Shown piece after piece: positions 1 through 64,000 of a stretch of DNA of 64,000 nt (its first letter is position 1; the number at the start of each line of letters is the position of its first letter). The DNA comes from Oncomelania hupensis (lineage: Eukaryota; Mollusca; Gastropoda; Littorinimorpha; Pomatiopsidae). The notes under the pieces are model-generated. The model had not been told where the DNA came from and made no database searches. It saw nothing but the letters and a program-made list of their open reading frames with translations. The translations under genes were made by a program, and so were the position numbers. The stretch covers positions 21,879,948-21,943,947 of the forward strand of contig CM072516.1 of the NCBI GenBank assembly GCA_036898135.1, in the 5' to 3' direction.

Positions 1-312
1 AGTAAAATAGATTATAATGAAATAGAAAAAAAGCTTATATCTGACTATTTCCAATTTGTACATAACACTGTAACAGAAAATAAAAATTTAAGTTGAATTA
101 AGCATGCAAACAGAAGAGAATAGAATAAATGAACGAATGAAAAAGAAAACAAGATGAGAAAATTCATATTAGACAAGAAAACACACAAAACATTAAACCA
201 TTCAAAATTTCTGGTTGTCTTTCGCATGATTGCTAATTACAGAAATTCGATGAAATCGCTAGCAAAAGAATTTACAGCACCAACTCCATCCAATTAAACA
301 TACTTATGATTT

Positions 313-1013
313 GATTGATTGATTTATTGTTGCTTTAGGTCCAGCGGACTCTTCCGAGCCAAATCAGGACCGGACAACCCCCGATCCGCATAAAAGATCT
401 GCCGAAACAACCCCAGTGGGAAAATTGAATGCCCTCCACCGGCCAGTCACTTTACAATAAAGACATCCCACGCGGGGGACGGCTGAGGGTTGACCTCAAC
501 TACGCGAACCCCCGGTTACAAAAACAAAATAGAATACAAACATCATTATAAATCATCAACAAAACACATACATATAAAATGCCTATAGTGCTAAATAGTA
601 CAATCATAGGAAGCCCTAGTGACCACCCGGCAGAAAGCGTCCAACACTCCCAAGCTGATCCAACAGACCTCATACACAAACAAGGAGTCTTGTCCAGGAA
701 GAGTTTTCAAGAAAAAAGGTAGGTCATTGATCTAGCGAAGAAGAAGATAGTATAGCAGAGTGAAGGACAGAGCAGGAATGGGAAAGAGTAAATGAGGAAG
801 ACAGCGACAGTGGGAATTTAAAGCACTAAATTTCCATAAAGTGGGGATACTATTTATACTGAAACCCCCGGCACTCCAACGGGGGGGAACTGTTGCCGCA
901 GTGAAGTAGTCATGCCTATAAAGGCAAGACAGTTTTTCAACTGGGGCTTTCACTGTTCCCTTTATAGGTTAGAACAATCTACAGTGGCAAGATTGCTCAT
1001 GACCCCAAGGGGT
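313..1013 (-). mobile_element. R1 retroposon, full copy with 12-bp target-site duplication
   Basis: Flanked by TACTTATGATTT at 301-312 and 1014-1025. On the minus strand it begins with the palindromic ACCCCTTGGGGT and ends in an (AATC)n tail. Internal landmarks are GGTCCAGCGGACT and AAAGATCTGCCG. The variable-length duplication plus simple tail indicate target-primed reverse transcription. No protein domain, so it is non-autonomous. Nearly identical to the copy at 13404. Confidence 0.8.
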
Positions 1014-1025
1014 TACTTATGATTT

Positions 1026-1799
1026 AGGAACTGTATAATTACAACTATATAAGAGTATACATGCCAGCTGTACATCCGAAATGAATACAAAATACATTTC
1101 ATACTTTGAGCATATAATGTTTCACACAGCATGCAACGTTTCACTTACTAAAAAATAATATTTTAAAAATCCAAAATGTATACAGTGACAAAATGCACTA
1201 AACAGAAGTTAATAACTATTAATCATGTACACAGTAGGTTTACACTGACAGCAATAATCAAAATGCAGTCCATTATGTACAAAACAGGGGAATTTTTCTA
1301 AACAAACAAGTTTTGTTACAATCAGAGTAATGAAATCAAGAGCACAAATGTTTGTACAGGGATCATAATGAATGCTTTATGTACAGAACCAATATAACAA
1401 TTCAAATGTACACTCTCAAAGTTTGCTATACATAACAAGTGGGTAAGTTCATAATAAACAACAACAGTGCAGTAGACAAAGTTGACTGAAATAAATGTGG
1501 CGTCCACTAAACGTCCAGATATTTCAAATGGACTTCTCTTGAGATAACATTCAAATGACAACAACAACAACAAAAACCAAAAAAAAAAACACGGGGAACA
1601 AACATAAAACAAAACAACCAAAATTTCTCCTTGACTTTCCTTTGTTGCTCAAAATTGCATGGCGCTTTCATAAAAAAAAAACTTTGTACGCTACTAATAC
1701 AGCTGTTACCGTTTTCAGCTGAAAACTGGAAAAAAAACCAAGAGGAGAAAGTAAGAGGCGTGCGGGTAGGGAGGGAGTTGAGATTAATTTAATGAGGGA
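1026..1799. other. AT-rich intergenic stretch
   Basis: No gene, repeat family or RNA recognised. A-rich run at 1560-1590 only. The same holds for 1-300 and 3123-3500. Confidence 0.5.
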
Positions 1800-3121
1800 G
1801 TTAGTTAGTTATTCATTGCTTACAGGGTCCAGCGGACTGCAAAAAGCCGAATCAGGACCACAATATCAAGACCACAACTTCGCTGAAAGAGGACTTGCCC
1901 CTGATCCGCATAAAAGATCTGCCGAAACAACCCTAGTGGTAACACTGAAGGCACTCCACCAGCCGGTCACTTACAATAAAGACATCCCACGCAGGGGACG
2001 CTGAGGCTATACTCTCGTTTATCGAACCCCCGTTTACAAAAACAAAATAGAATATACACATCATTATAAAATATCAACAAAACCCATACATATAAAATGC
2101 CTACATTGCCAAATAATAACATCATAGGAAGCCCCAGTGACCATTTGGCAGAAAACGTCCAATATTACCAAGCTGATCCAACAGACCTCACACACAAATT
2201 AGGAGTTTTGTCCCAGAAGAGTTTAAGAAAAATGGTAGGTGACTGGTCTAGCTAAGAATTGATTGATTGATTGATTGTTGCTTTAGGTCCAGCGGACTCT
2301 TCCGAGCCAAATCAGGACAGGACAACCCCCGATCCGCATAAAAGATCTGCTGAAACAACCCTAGTGGGAAACTTCAATGCCCTCCACCGGCCAGTCACTT
2401 TACAATAAAGACATCCCACGCAGGGGACGGCTGAGGCTTTACCCCAACTAATCAAACCCCCGGTTACAAGAACAAAATAGAATACCAACATCATTATCAA
2501 CAAAACACATACATATAAAATGCCTATATTACTAAATAATAACATCATAGGAAGCCCTAGTGACCACCCGGCAGAAAGCGTCCAACATTCCCAAGCTGAT
2601 CCAACAGACCTCATACACAAACAAGGAGTCTTGTCCAGGAAGAGTTTTCAAGAAAAAAGGTAGGTCACTGATCTAGCGAAGAAGAAGACAGCATAGCAGA
2701 TTGATAGGACAGAGCAGGAATGAGAAAGAGCAAATGAGAAACACAGCGACAGTGGGAATTTAAAGCACTAAATTTCCAGAAAGTGGGGGTACTATTTATA
2801 CTGAAACCCCCGGCACTCCAATGGGGGTACTGTTGCCGCAGTGAATCTGTCATGCCTATAAAGGAAAGACAGGTTTTCAAGTAGGGCTTTCACTTTTCCC
2901 TGTATAGGTTAGAACAATCTACAGTGGCAAGATTGCTCATGACCCCAAGGGGTGTCTAGCGAAGAAGAAGAAGAAGAAGAAGATAGTATAGTAGATAGAT
3001 AGAACAGGGTAGGAATGAGAAAGAACAAAGGAGAAAGACAGCGACAGTGGGAATTTAAAGCACTAAATTTCCAGAAAGAGTAGATACTATTTATACTGAA
3101 ACCCCAGGCACCCACACAGGG
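1800..3121 (-). mobile_element. R1 retroposon, older copy split by another R1
   Basis: Two halves, 1800-2258 and 2955-3121, read as one diverged R1 copy interrupted by the insertion at 2259-2954. Its head section (the ACCCCTTGGGGT end) is missing and the tail is (AACT)n-like. Confidence 0.7.
2259..2954 (-). mobile_element. R1 retroposon inserted in an older R1
   Basis: A full copy bracketed by TCTAGCTAAGAA (2247-2258) and TCTAGCGAAGAA (2955-2966), 11 of 12 identical, which is the duplicated target within the older R1. The tail is (AATC)n on the minus strand and the head is ACCCCTTGGGGT. Confidence 0.75.
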
Positions 3122-3519
3122 GGTTTTACAAGGGAGAAAGAAATTGAATCATGCAAATTTTGTTAAACATACTGTGCCATTTGGAACAGAAATGAATAAC
3201 AGCAAGCCAAACCAAACCACAGTAATCTTTACATCTAGAGGTATCTTTGTGAGCAGTGTAAAAATGATAAGTTTATCAACTGCACAACCAGACTCTTGCA
3301 AAATAGAAAGACTACATTTTTAAAGAGGGAAAGCTGCTAACATGCCAGCTACAGAAAACGCCATGGTGCACTAGGGTTGTCAGGTTGACAAATGAATACG
3401 AATACCTAAATAAAAACTACATGTGCAGGTTGAGCTGGTTTTTGAGAAAGAAGACAAATAACCATGATGTACTATAGTTGTAACAAATGGGCAAATTCAT
3501 GTGTAGGTGAACCAGTTGT

Positions 3520-4170
3520 GTGGACTTCACACTACAATCATATCCATGCAACACCTGTTACCCCAACCTGCCTACAGAGCTTTTGTTAGTTCGCACTGGC
3601 AGTAGGACTATAAATCATGCTCCCATTACCAAAGTATACAAGTACTTACAGGCCTACTGCAAAGAGTGGGAAAGGTTAATCTATAAGAAACACAAAGGGT
3701 CCCAGCTTGGCCTGGGTAAGGCCTACCTACGCCATGTAGAGTTTTCGCCATTTAGTTTTCATAGACCTGCACAGACTAACATACTCCGCGAGCTGTGAGA
3801 AAGCATTTGCCATTTCAAACTAACGTACACTGAAAAAAGAAGAATGAGAGCTCAGAGATAATGGAGTAGTAGTAAGTACGTTCCCTCGCTTTTAATTCAA
3901 AACCCACGTTTCAGGGGCTCTATTGTGGCAGTGGTACAGAGGGTAGAAACCTTAGGTATCATGCCTAGCATCGCTCAGGCATGTGTCTCAGCAGTGTCTG
4001 ACGCTGGGAATGCAGTGGCATTAAATGAGGTAAAGCAAAGCCCACTATTAATAGCATTACAGTCCCTACTTACTCAGCATTTTTGGCAGACAATGCAATC
4101 ACCGGCATTTGCAAATTATATATATCTAACAATGAGACCCCAGATTTGGACAATCAAACCCGCATAATTT
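3520..4170 (+). pseudogene. Unrecognised decayed coding segment
   Basis: Two open stretches in the same frame (3520-3798 and 3925-4167) with protein-like composition: TKVYKYLQAYCKEWERLIYK and SQLGLGKAYLRHVEF in the first, VSAVSDAGNAVALNEVKQSP in the second. Several stops lie between them. I do not recognise the family; a degraded mobile-element or integrated-virus gene is possible but not shown. Confidence 0.3.
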
Positions 4171-4221
4171 TAATTAGAAATAGAGGTTCCTGGGCCTTGG
4201 AATTCCTATTAATGCAGCTAT

Positions 4222-4362
4222 TTTATTGCCTACATTCTGGAGTCCTGACCGTGAAGATTACAAAATAAACATATGGTCACTTTTGTATGAATTTTTATTT
4301 AATTTTAATTTAATTTTATTTATTATTATTATTATTTTATTTATTTATTTATTTATTTATTT
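4222..4362 (-). terminator. Cluster of minus-strand AATAAA poly(A) signals
   Basis: On the minus strand there are several AATAAA hexamers inside an AT-rich (AAAT/AAT) stretch at 4300-4362, and one isolated copy at 4222-4227. They are the first canonical signals downstream of USP24. The low-complexity setting makes the individual sites uncertain. Confidence 0.35.
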
Positions 4363-5127
4363 TAATTCATAGACACAATTAAATACAGAGCAAGACAGTT
4401 TGTAAGATTTCAAATTTTTCACTTGCTGACAATGTTTTAGAAGCAGCTTAGTACGAAAAATGTGAAGACTTAATATAGCCTATAATAATACCACTTTTGA
4501 AAAAAAAAAAGGACATGCTTTAATGATATTACTGCCGTCATGCACTCTGCACTCCTTTTCCAAAACAAATTTTTGAATACATTTGGAAACTTGTTCATCA
4601 CAAATAACAAAACATGTAGACTGTATTTACAACAAACAAGCAACATTGTTTAAAAAAAATGTTTTTTTAATGGACAGAGCAATACTGAAATACTGAAAAA
4701 AAAAAGAAAAAAAAAGAAGAAATCTTTGAATGAATTTACCCAGCAACAAATTACTTATGTCTCGTAGACATCTGCACCAAGCCATAACAACAAATCATCA
4801 CATTTCGCAGCAACAAAATGAAAGTTTCTCCGAGGTGTAAAGTTGTGTGTTTTTTCTTTGCATTTCCTACCAATTGTTTATGAACCTGCTTCCTGTAAAA
4901 CTTGCTTCTTCAAAAACCTGGGGAGGAAGTGTGAGGGTAGGAGGTGCCATTAAGTGGGTGGGGTGAGGTGGGTATCTACATTAAAATCTAAAAATCTGCA
5001 AGTCGTTGAGAAACATTCAACAGCTCCAGAGGTTGGTGGAAAGTCAGATTCTTATACTTACGGTGACTTATTGATAAAAGGTGTGGAGTGGTTTGTTTTT
5101 GTTGCTCTTTTTAAAGTTTAGGATATC

Positions 5128-5142
5128 ATCATCATCATCATT

Positions 5143-5182
<40 letters not shown>

Positions 5183-5222
5183 ATAACATCATCATCAGCA
5201 TTAATCAATCAATCAATCAAAT
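5128..5222. repeat. (ATC)n microsatellite
   Basis: Slightly interrupted ATC run followed by AATCAATC, inside the probable USP24 3'UTR. Confidence 0.95.
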
Positions 5223-7830
5223 CATCAGGAGAAATATTCAGGTGGTAGCTAGCTGACTAAGCCTAAAACGCTGAACCAGCAAACGCAAGTAGACCAAGGG
5301 AGATAATCAGTAGCTGGCAATGAACAGTCAACACCCAGGGCAAGCAAATTATGCGTTCCAAGACCACTCAAGACATGCGTTACCCAACGCTTAGCATCGT
5401 CACCCATTAAAGAACAATCATATTACCGGCATGCAGACCACACGACTTGACGATTTTTGTGGTTATATTTATCACGCTCCAATCTTTGCATAATAAGTAA
5501 ATTGTATGAACCTGAATTGTACAGGATTAAACTCAAGAGCAAAGGGGCTCATTCAAACAAGTGCATACAAAATATACAAAAATGCACACACGCGCTCCTG
5601 CGCACTCACATGCACACTTTCTCACCAAAAACATCCTGTATGTAACATTGCAAATTGTGTACAAAACTTACTTGCAGAAGCATGGCAATTTCTATAAACA
5701 CCCGGGAGAGAGGCTAAGCTATCATGTAACATTAAACAACTAGCATTCCCACATTGGCTGTGTTGTACAGTTGTAGCAAACCTAAGGTAAAGTACACACG
5801 TAGTGTGTCACGTTACAACACTAACAAAAAAGAATATCAAAATAGTCCTAAAGACTACTTACAACATGGATGCACATGTCCTATTAGTTTTGCACGTTTT
5901 GGGTGAAAACGCACATACACTTTGCATGAGTGCAACAATGTGATAATTTTCAAAGGCAGCAGATTTGAATTGCAACACAGATGCTGGCTGCCTCCTACAA
6001 CTGACAATTCATGTCAAGTTTAAAGACTGATCAAAAAAACAACATCACACCATTAGCTACCGGGGCAAAAAACACTGTCAGAAGGAAATCAAACACACTA
6101 TCAGAAGAATAATAACTCATAAAAATAAATTAAAAGGTACTCGGATGAAACAAACAACACGAGTGTCAGTTCCATTAACTTGTAAGGTTATGGAGAAAAT
6201 AACTTTTTGTTTAAATACAAACTTAAAACTTAGCACAGAAAACAGTTTATCCTATCGATCAATAAATATTTTATGATCAAAATTCAACTATTCCATGCCC
6301 TATTGTATTAGTTATTCAGTATTCTCAGACTGGGATAGTCTCAAGCTACTCAATGTGTATCCTCAGCAGCAATATTTGGTGCAATTTTTAAACGCTTTGA
6401 ATCATCATAAGGGTGAGAAATGGGCGCGTTACAAATCCCTGCTTTGTCAGTTTTAGGAATAAATGCAACTTACGACATTAAAATGTACTCTGAGCTGGTA
6501 ATAGAAGCCTGATGTTCTGCGAACACTGCTGTCAATTTTGACACATGAAACTTGACTTTTGCTGCATCTGACTTCCTACCACGATTCCTGTTCTCTTCAG
6601 TACTTTTCTACATCTTATGGAGAAAAAAAATCCATGTTTATGCACCCACTTGTTTGTACCTTACTTGGAATGAAGAGCGTAAAAATAGCTGGCAATTCAT
6701 AGGTGCTGAGGTAACTCACCTTGTCGCCACTTGCAGCTCACTTGACGACTTGCGGCCCTCTTCCCTCACTTATATTCCTTCCATTTTTTTCCTAAATGAC
6801 AAAACTTTTGTACAATCTCGCTGAGTCATGCACTGTCTCTCATCCTGTGCAGATAATTCAGTATCCTTCTGTACAAAAGTAGTAAAACTATTCTGGCGTC
6901 TATTAGCTTTGCTTCCATCACTAGCCCAGTGGAAGAGTTGCCAATTCTGGTTTTCAGCACCCTTCCAATTTAACTGGTGTTGTTAAAAAATATTTTTAAA
7001 ACTTCAATGCTAAAAAAATACTTGATATTTCAGTGCCATTTTAAAAAAAAAAGTTTCCTCTTCAAATCTGAAAATATCTCACTGCCATAATTTACTGACT
7101 GTGTGAATGTCTCAACACTTTAACATCCAAATTCCTAACAGTCATCATAAAACAACTAAAAAAAATAAAAAAAGATAATTGCTAACTGCAACAGCATAAA
7201 TGTAGAGTCTTTTCACTGATGGACACTCACCAATTGTTAAACACCATATTTCCTAGCTACAATCATTATAATAATCACAGCTACAGAACTCCTGTCAACA
7301 ACATTCATCCAGAATGTAGCCCTGAATTCAATTCACCACGGACGAAATCACTGATAGATGACCAGAAGGCAATTTAAATCTAAGGATAAACATAGACTTG
7401 CATCTCTGCACACATGCAAATCGAAAGAAAACGTAAACAAATAAACAAAAAAAGAACTAAATGAAAAATCGTCAACACTAAAAAAGGATTTTAAAACGAA
7501 ATTCTTACACAAGTATCAAGCAAAGAAATATCCTTGAGTGCACTTGGTCAATATGTTCATCATATGTAAGACTGTTCAGTTTGGTACATAAAATATACCC
7601 AGTATTGAAAGCTCTACCACAACACACATGTACTTGGCAAATATCTCATAAAAGCTTTAGATACCATTGAAAAGTCATTTCAAGTACACTTGAAGAGAGC
7701 GGTGTCTTGTAGGGAGAGAGGGCTCGTCTCTCATGTACATTATTGTAATAGACAAACCCCGTCCCTCAGGTACATTTGAAGAAAAGTCTGTGTAACTCTG
7801 ACTTGCCAAAGTCAAGTCCTTTGACATCAC

Positions 7831-60770
<52,940 letters not shown>

Positions 60771-60795
60771 GATGAAGATTGTTTCTAAACGTTCG

Positions 60796-60810
60796 CTAAA
60801 CACAGTTCAT
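60796..60810 (-). promoter_or_regulatory. Upstream ORF 2 in the USP24 leader (4 codons)
   Basis: ATG AAC TGT GTT TAG, 25 nt before the main ATG and in a different frame from it. The short stop-to-start distance would disfavour reinitiation, so it could dampen translation. Direct reading; the effect is inference. Confidence 0.45.
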
Positions 60811-60853
60811 AATGCACAAATAAACGAAGAAAAGGTGAAAACACGACAATTAT

Positions 60854-60892
60854 TTACATCGTCCTGATTTGACCAACTTTTGACTCCGCCAT
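60854..60892 (-). promoter_or_regulatory. Upstream ORF 1 in the USP24 leader (12 codons)
   Basis: An ATG 122 nt upstream of the USP24 start opens MAESKVGQIRTM and stops at TAA. It sits in ATGGCGGAG context. If transcription starts above it, ribosomes could initiate here and lower main-frame translation. Whether it is in the mRNA is unknown. Confidence 0.5.
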
Positions 60893-60896
60893 TTCG
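60885..60896 (-). promoter_or_regulatory. YY1-like ATGGCGG element near the USP24 5' end
   Basis: CGAAATGGCGGA matches the AANATGGCGG core that binds YY1 and often lies just downstream of transcription starts in TATA-less housekeeping promoters. No TATA box is obvious immediately upstream. It overlaps the start of upstream ORF 1. Confidence 0.45.
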
Positions 60897-62000
<1,104 letters not shown>

Positions 62001-62089
62001 GTCCATATATAATAATTCATTCTGTTCAAAGTAGAAGAAATGGAGAAAAAAACACCAGATGAGTTGTATATGATGATGATGATGACGAT

Positions 62090-62169
62090 TTTGGTAATAG
62101 TAGTAGTAGTAGTAGTGGTCTTCTCTGCACTTATTTCCATTCCATAGGCTCTGGAGTGTCAAGCCACTG

Positions 62170-62253
<84 letters not shown>

Positions 62254-62531
62254 ACAGTGGTGAAGAAACGGAAACTCCGATGGTATATGGTCACGTCACC
62301 AGATCATCAGGCCTTGCAAAGACCATTCTGCAAGGCACAGTGCAAGGAGGTAGAAGAAGAGGGAGACCAAAAAAGAGGTGGGAGGGCAACATTCGAGAAT
62401 GGACTGGTTTGACACTGAGCGAAGCCATCAGGGCTGCTGAGGACAGAGAAAGATGGAGTATGCTGATTAAACGATCATCTGTGATGCCCCTACGATCTCC
62501 GGGTTATGGGACATGATAGGATAGGATAGGA

Positions 62532-62623
<92 letters not shown>

Positions 62624-62690
62624 CAGAGGCTTGACACTCCAGAGCCTATGGAATGGAAATAAGTGCAGAGAAGACCAAAATGATGACCAA
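62090..62690. repeat. Large inverted repeat of LINE RT pieces and trinucleotide tracts
   Basis: Left arm (62116-62251) holds ATTCCATAGGCTCTGGAGTG and (TAC)n; right arm (62533-62680) holds (TAG)n and CACTCCAGAGCCTATGGAAT. Both arms code GMEISAEKT of the LINE RT on opposite strands. The spacer is a LINE 3' end. Confidence 0.85.
62245..62525 (+). mobile_element. RTE-like LINE 3' end fragment inside an inverted repeat
   Basis: Codes HVTRSSGLAKTILQG, GRPKKRWEGN and REWTGLTLSEAIRAAEDRER and ends (GATAG)n. Set between (TAC)n and (TAG)n tracts that belong to flanking inverted arms. Confidence 0.75.
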
Positions 62691-62744
62691 CAACACCAAT
62701 GGCATCAACACGGACATATAAGTCCAAGGCCAATTAATCCCTCA

Positions 62745-63025
62745 ACACAGTGGTAGATCTTTCAGTTTCTTCTCCGTTCAGACCTGGAACTCTCTACCTC
62801 GGTCCGTCCGTCACAGTCCTTCACTAGCGTCTTTTAAAATGAACTTGAAGACGCATCTTTTTAGAGAGGCCTTTTCTTAGGCGCCATGAGTGAGTGTTGT
62901 TTGTTATTTTTGGTGTTGGGATGTGTATGTGGTTGCGTGTTATTGACCAATGTATGCATGTTGTGTTTACATTTGTTTGTGTAAAGCGCGTTGTGATTTT
63001 GGAAAGCGCCGTATTTTTATTTATT
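62745..63025 (+). mobile_element. L2-like LINE 3' end
   Basis: Codes TWNSLPRSVRHSPSLASFK and NLKTHLFREAFS before a stop, then a 3' region ending GTAAAGCGCGTTGTGATTT and TTTATTTATTTA. Same class as the intron 6 insertion but a different family member. Confidence 0.75.
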
Positions 63026-63332
63026 TATTTAATCGTTCTTATATAGCGCTTTTCCAACCCAAGAGCTGCTCAAGGCGCTGGCCGATACAGGATCTAACTC
63101 AAGCCGACCGAGACGCCCACTCGCAGCCTTTGGGCGCATGGTCTGACGCCCGGACGACTGAGCACAATCCTGGGCAGCCAGGGATGGGGGAGAAGGACCT
63201 ATGTGCATGCTGGGTGTGCTCTTGTCACCGGCACTCACCCGTCTAGGACATGAGCGTCAGGATCTTTAAAGTCCGTTATGATGGAATGTATGCGGCACAG
63301 ACTAGACCTCGGTTTATACTCTCATCCGAAGT
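63020..63332 (-). mobile_element. SINE body, same family as 54413, tRNA head missing
   Basis: Shares AAGGCGCTGGCCGATACAGG and GGATGGGGGAGAAGGACC with the other copy. Stops at CTCATCCGAA where the tRNA-proximal part should begin, so it is 5'-truncated. Confidence 0.75.
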
Positions 63333-63353
63333 ATCCGCTGTATAAATTGCCTG

Positions 63354-63406
63354 TTCTTCTTCTTCTTCTTCTTCTTCTTCTTCTTCTTCTTCTTCTTCTT
63401 CTTCTT

Positions 63407-63437
<31 letters not shown>

Positions 63438-63461
63438 TTATTATTATTATTATTATTATTA
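63354..63461. repeat. (TTC)n(TTA)n microsatellite
   Basis: About 28 TTC then 8 TTA units. Joins the SINE body at 63020-63332 to the LINE fragment at 63475. Confidence 0.95.
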
Positions 63462-63474
63462 GTGCATAGCTTCA

Positions 63475-64000
63475 AATATTTAGGAGCCATATTGTATCAG
63501 ACAATGGGTCCCGACCACTCAGGAAGTCCTCTCCAGGATCGCGCAAACAACTGCTGCTCTGGCAAGGTTGAAGCTTATTTGGAAGGACAGGACCACAGGC
63601 GCTCGCGTGACCAGATACAAGCGCCTGTGATTCCAAGGTAAGACTGCTGCGCTCCCTTGTCATCTCCATCTTCCTATACGCTTGCGAAACATGGACCCTC
63701 ACAGCAGATCTACAAATTAGAAGAATACAAAGCATGGAGACGAGGTGTTGGACAACACGATGACCTGCTCACAGTGGTGAAATAACTGAAACTCCGATGG
63801 TATGGCCACGTCACCAGGTCATCAGGCCTTGCAAAGACCATCCTGCAATGCACAGTGCAAGGAGGTAGAAGAAGAGGGAGACCGAAAAAGAGGTGGGAGG
63901 ACAACATTCGAGAATGGACTGGCTTGACATTGAGCGAAGCCATCAGGGTTGCTGAGGACAGAGAAAGATTGAGTATGCTGGTTAAACAATCAACGACCTT
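63475..64000 (+). mobile_element. RTE-like LINE 3' fragment, cut by window end
   Basis: Starts HSFKYLGA in the RT thumb region and continues to LRWYGHVTRSSGLAKTIL and GRPKKRWEDN. Frameshifts near 63640. Extends beyond the window. Confidence 0.75.

Larger units (their letters stand above)
4219..7830 (-). other. Probable long USP24 3'UTR
   Basis: About 3.6 kb after the stop codon that holds no recognisable coding or transposon sequence except an (ATC)n run at 5128-5210. It contains no AATAAA on the minus strand until about 4362. The extent is inferred from the position of the poly(A) signals only. Confidence 0.4.

Noticed and set aside
732..953. ORF shared by several R1 copies (NSIPTLWKFSALNSHCRC)
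   Set aside because: Conserved because the repeat is conserved; broken differently in each copy, with no domain.
5100..5222. ATC tract considered as a CRISPR-like or regulatory array
   Set aside because: Simple microsatellite; no spacers.
60771..60803. In-frame GTG upstream start for USP24
   Set aside because: Non-ATG; the ATG at 60770 matches the family N-terminus with a strong context.

Overview
The window is intron-rich, AT-rich animal nuclear DNA. It is dominated by one large gene on the minus strand, the orthologue of ubiquitin-specific protease 24 (USP24). Fifty-six coding exons can be joined from an ATG at 60770 down to a TGA at 7831. Every junction keeps the reading frame, and the coding length is 7941 nt (2646 residues plus stop), close to the roughly 2620 residues I recall for human USP24. 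The gene runs from an N-terminal UBA domain through a long helical-repeat region, a ubiquitin-like segment and the C19 peptidase domain to a Ser/Thr-rich tail. The peptidase domain keeps Cys about 1627, His about 1940, Asn/Asp about 1965-1966 and two CxxC zinc pairs. The organism is most likely a mollusc, probably a gastropod. This is inferred from the gene architecture and from the mix of RTE-like, CR1-like and L2-like LINEs with tRNA-derived SINEs; no species marker is present.

Layout, low to high coordinates. 1-4200: no confident gene. It holds a cluster of a ~700-bp retroposon family (R1), including one copy nested in another, and an unrecognised decayed coding remnant. 4219-7830: long AT-rich interval downstream of the stop codon, a likely 3'UTR ending near a cluster of AATAAA signals. 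7831-60770: USP24, with introns that hold most of the other content. That content is RTE-like LINE fragments, SINEs with target-site duplications (one with a 5S rRNA-like segment), a TTAA-flanked piggyBac-type MITE, a TA-flanked pogo/Tigger-like MITE, a TIR element with its own small TATA-driven ORF, another TIR element, LTR-like segments, minisatellites, an inverted pair of SUB1/PC4-like N-terminal fragments, and several partial duplications of USP24 exons with their splice sites. 60771-64000: 5' leader with two upstream ORFs and a YY1-like ATGGCGG motif, then an extreme (GATA)n array, a large inverted repeat built from LINE pieces and (TAC)n/(GTA)n, a SINE and a LINE fragment that runs off the end.

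Only USP24 is a gene I can defend as functional. The other coding-looking pieces are retroelement fragments or unassigned remnants. The most unusual signals are the repeated local copying of exon edges with splice sites inside USP24, the composite tRNA/5S SINE, the palindrome-bearing piggyBac-type MITE and the SUB1-like hairpin abutting a LINE end. No convincing new multi-gene system is visible.
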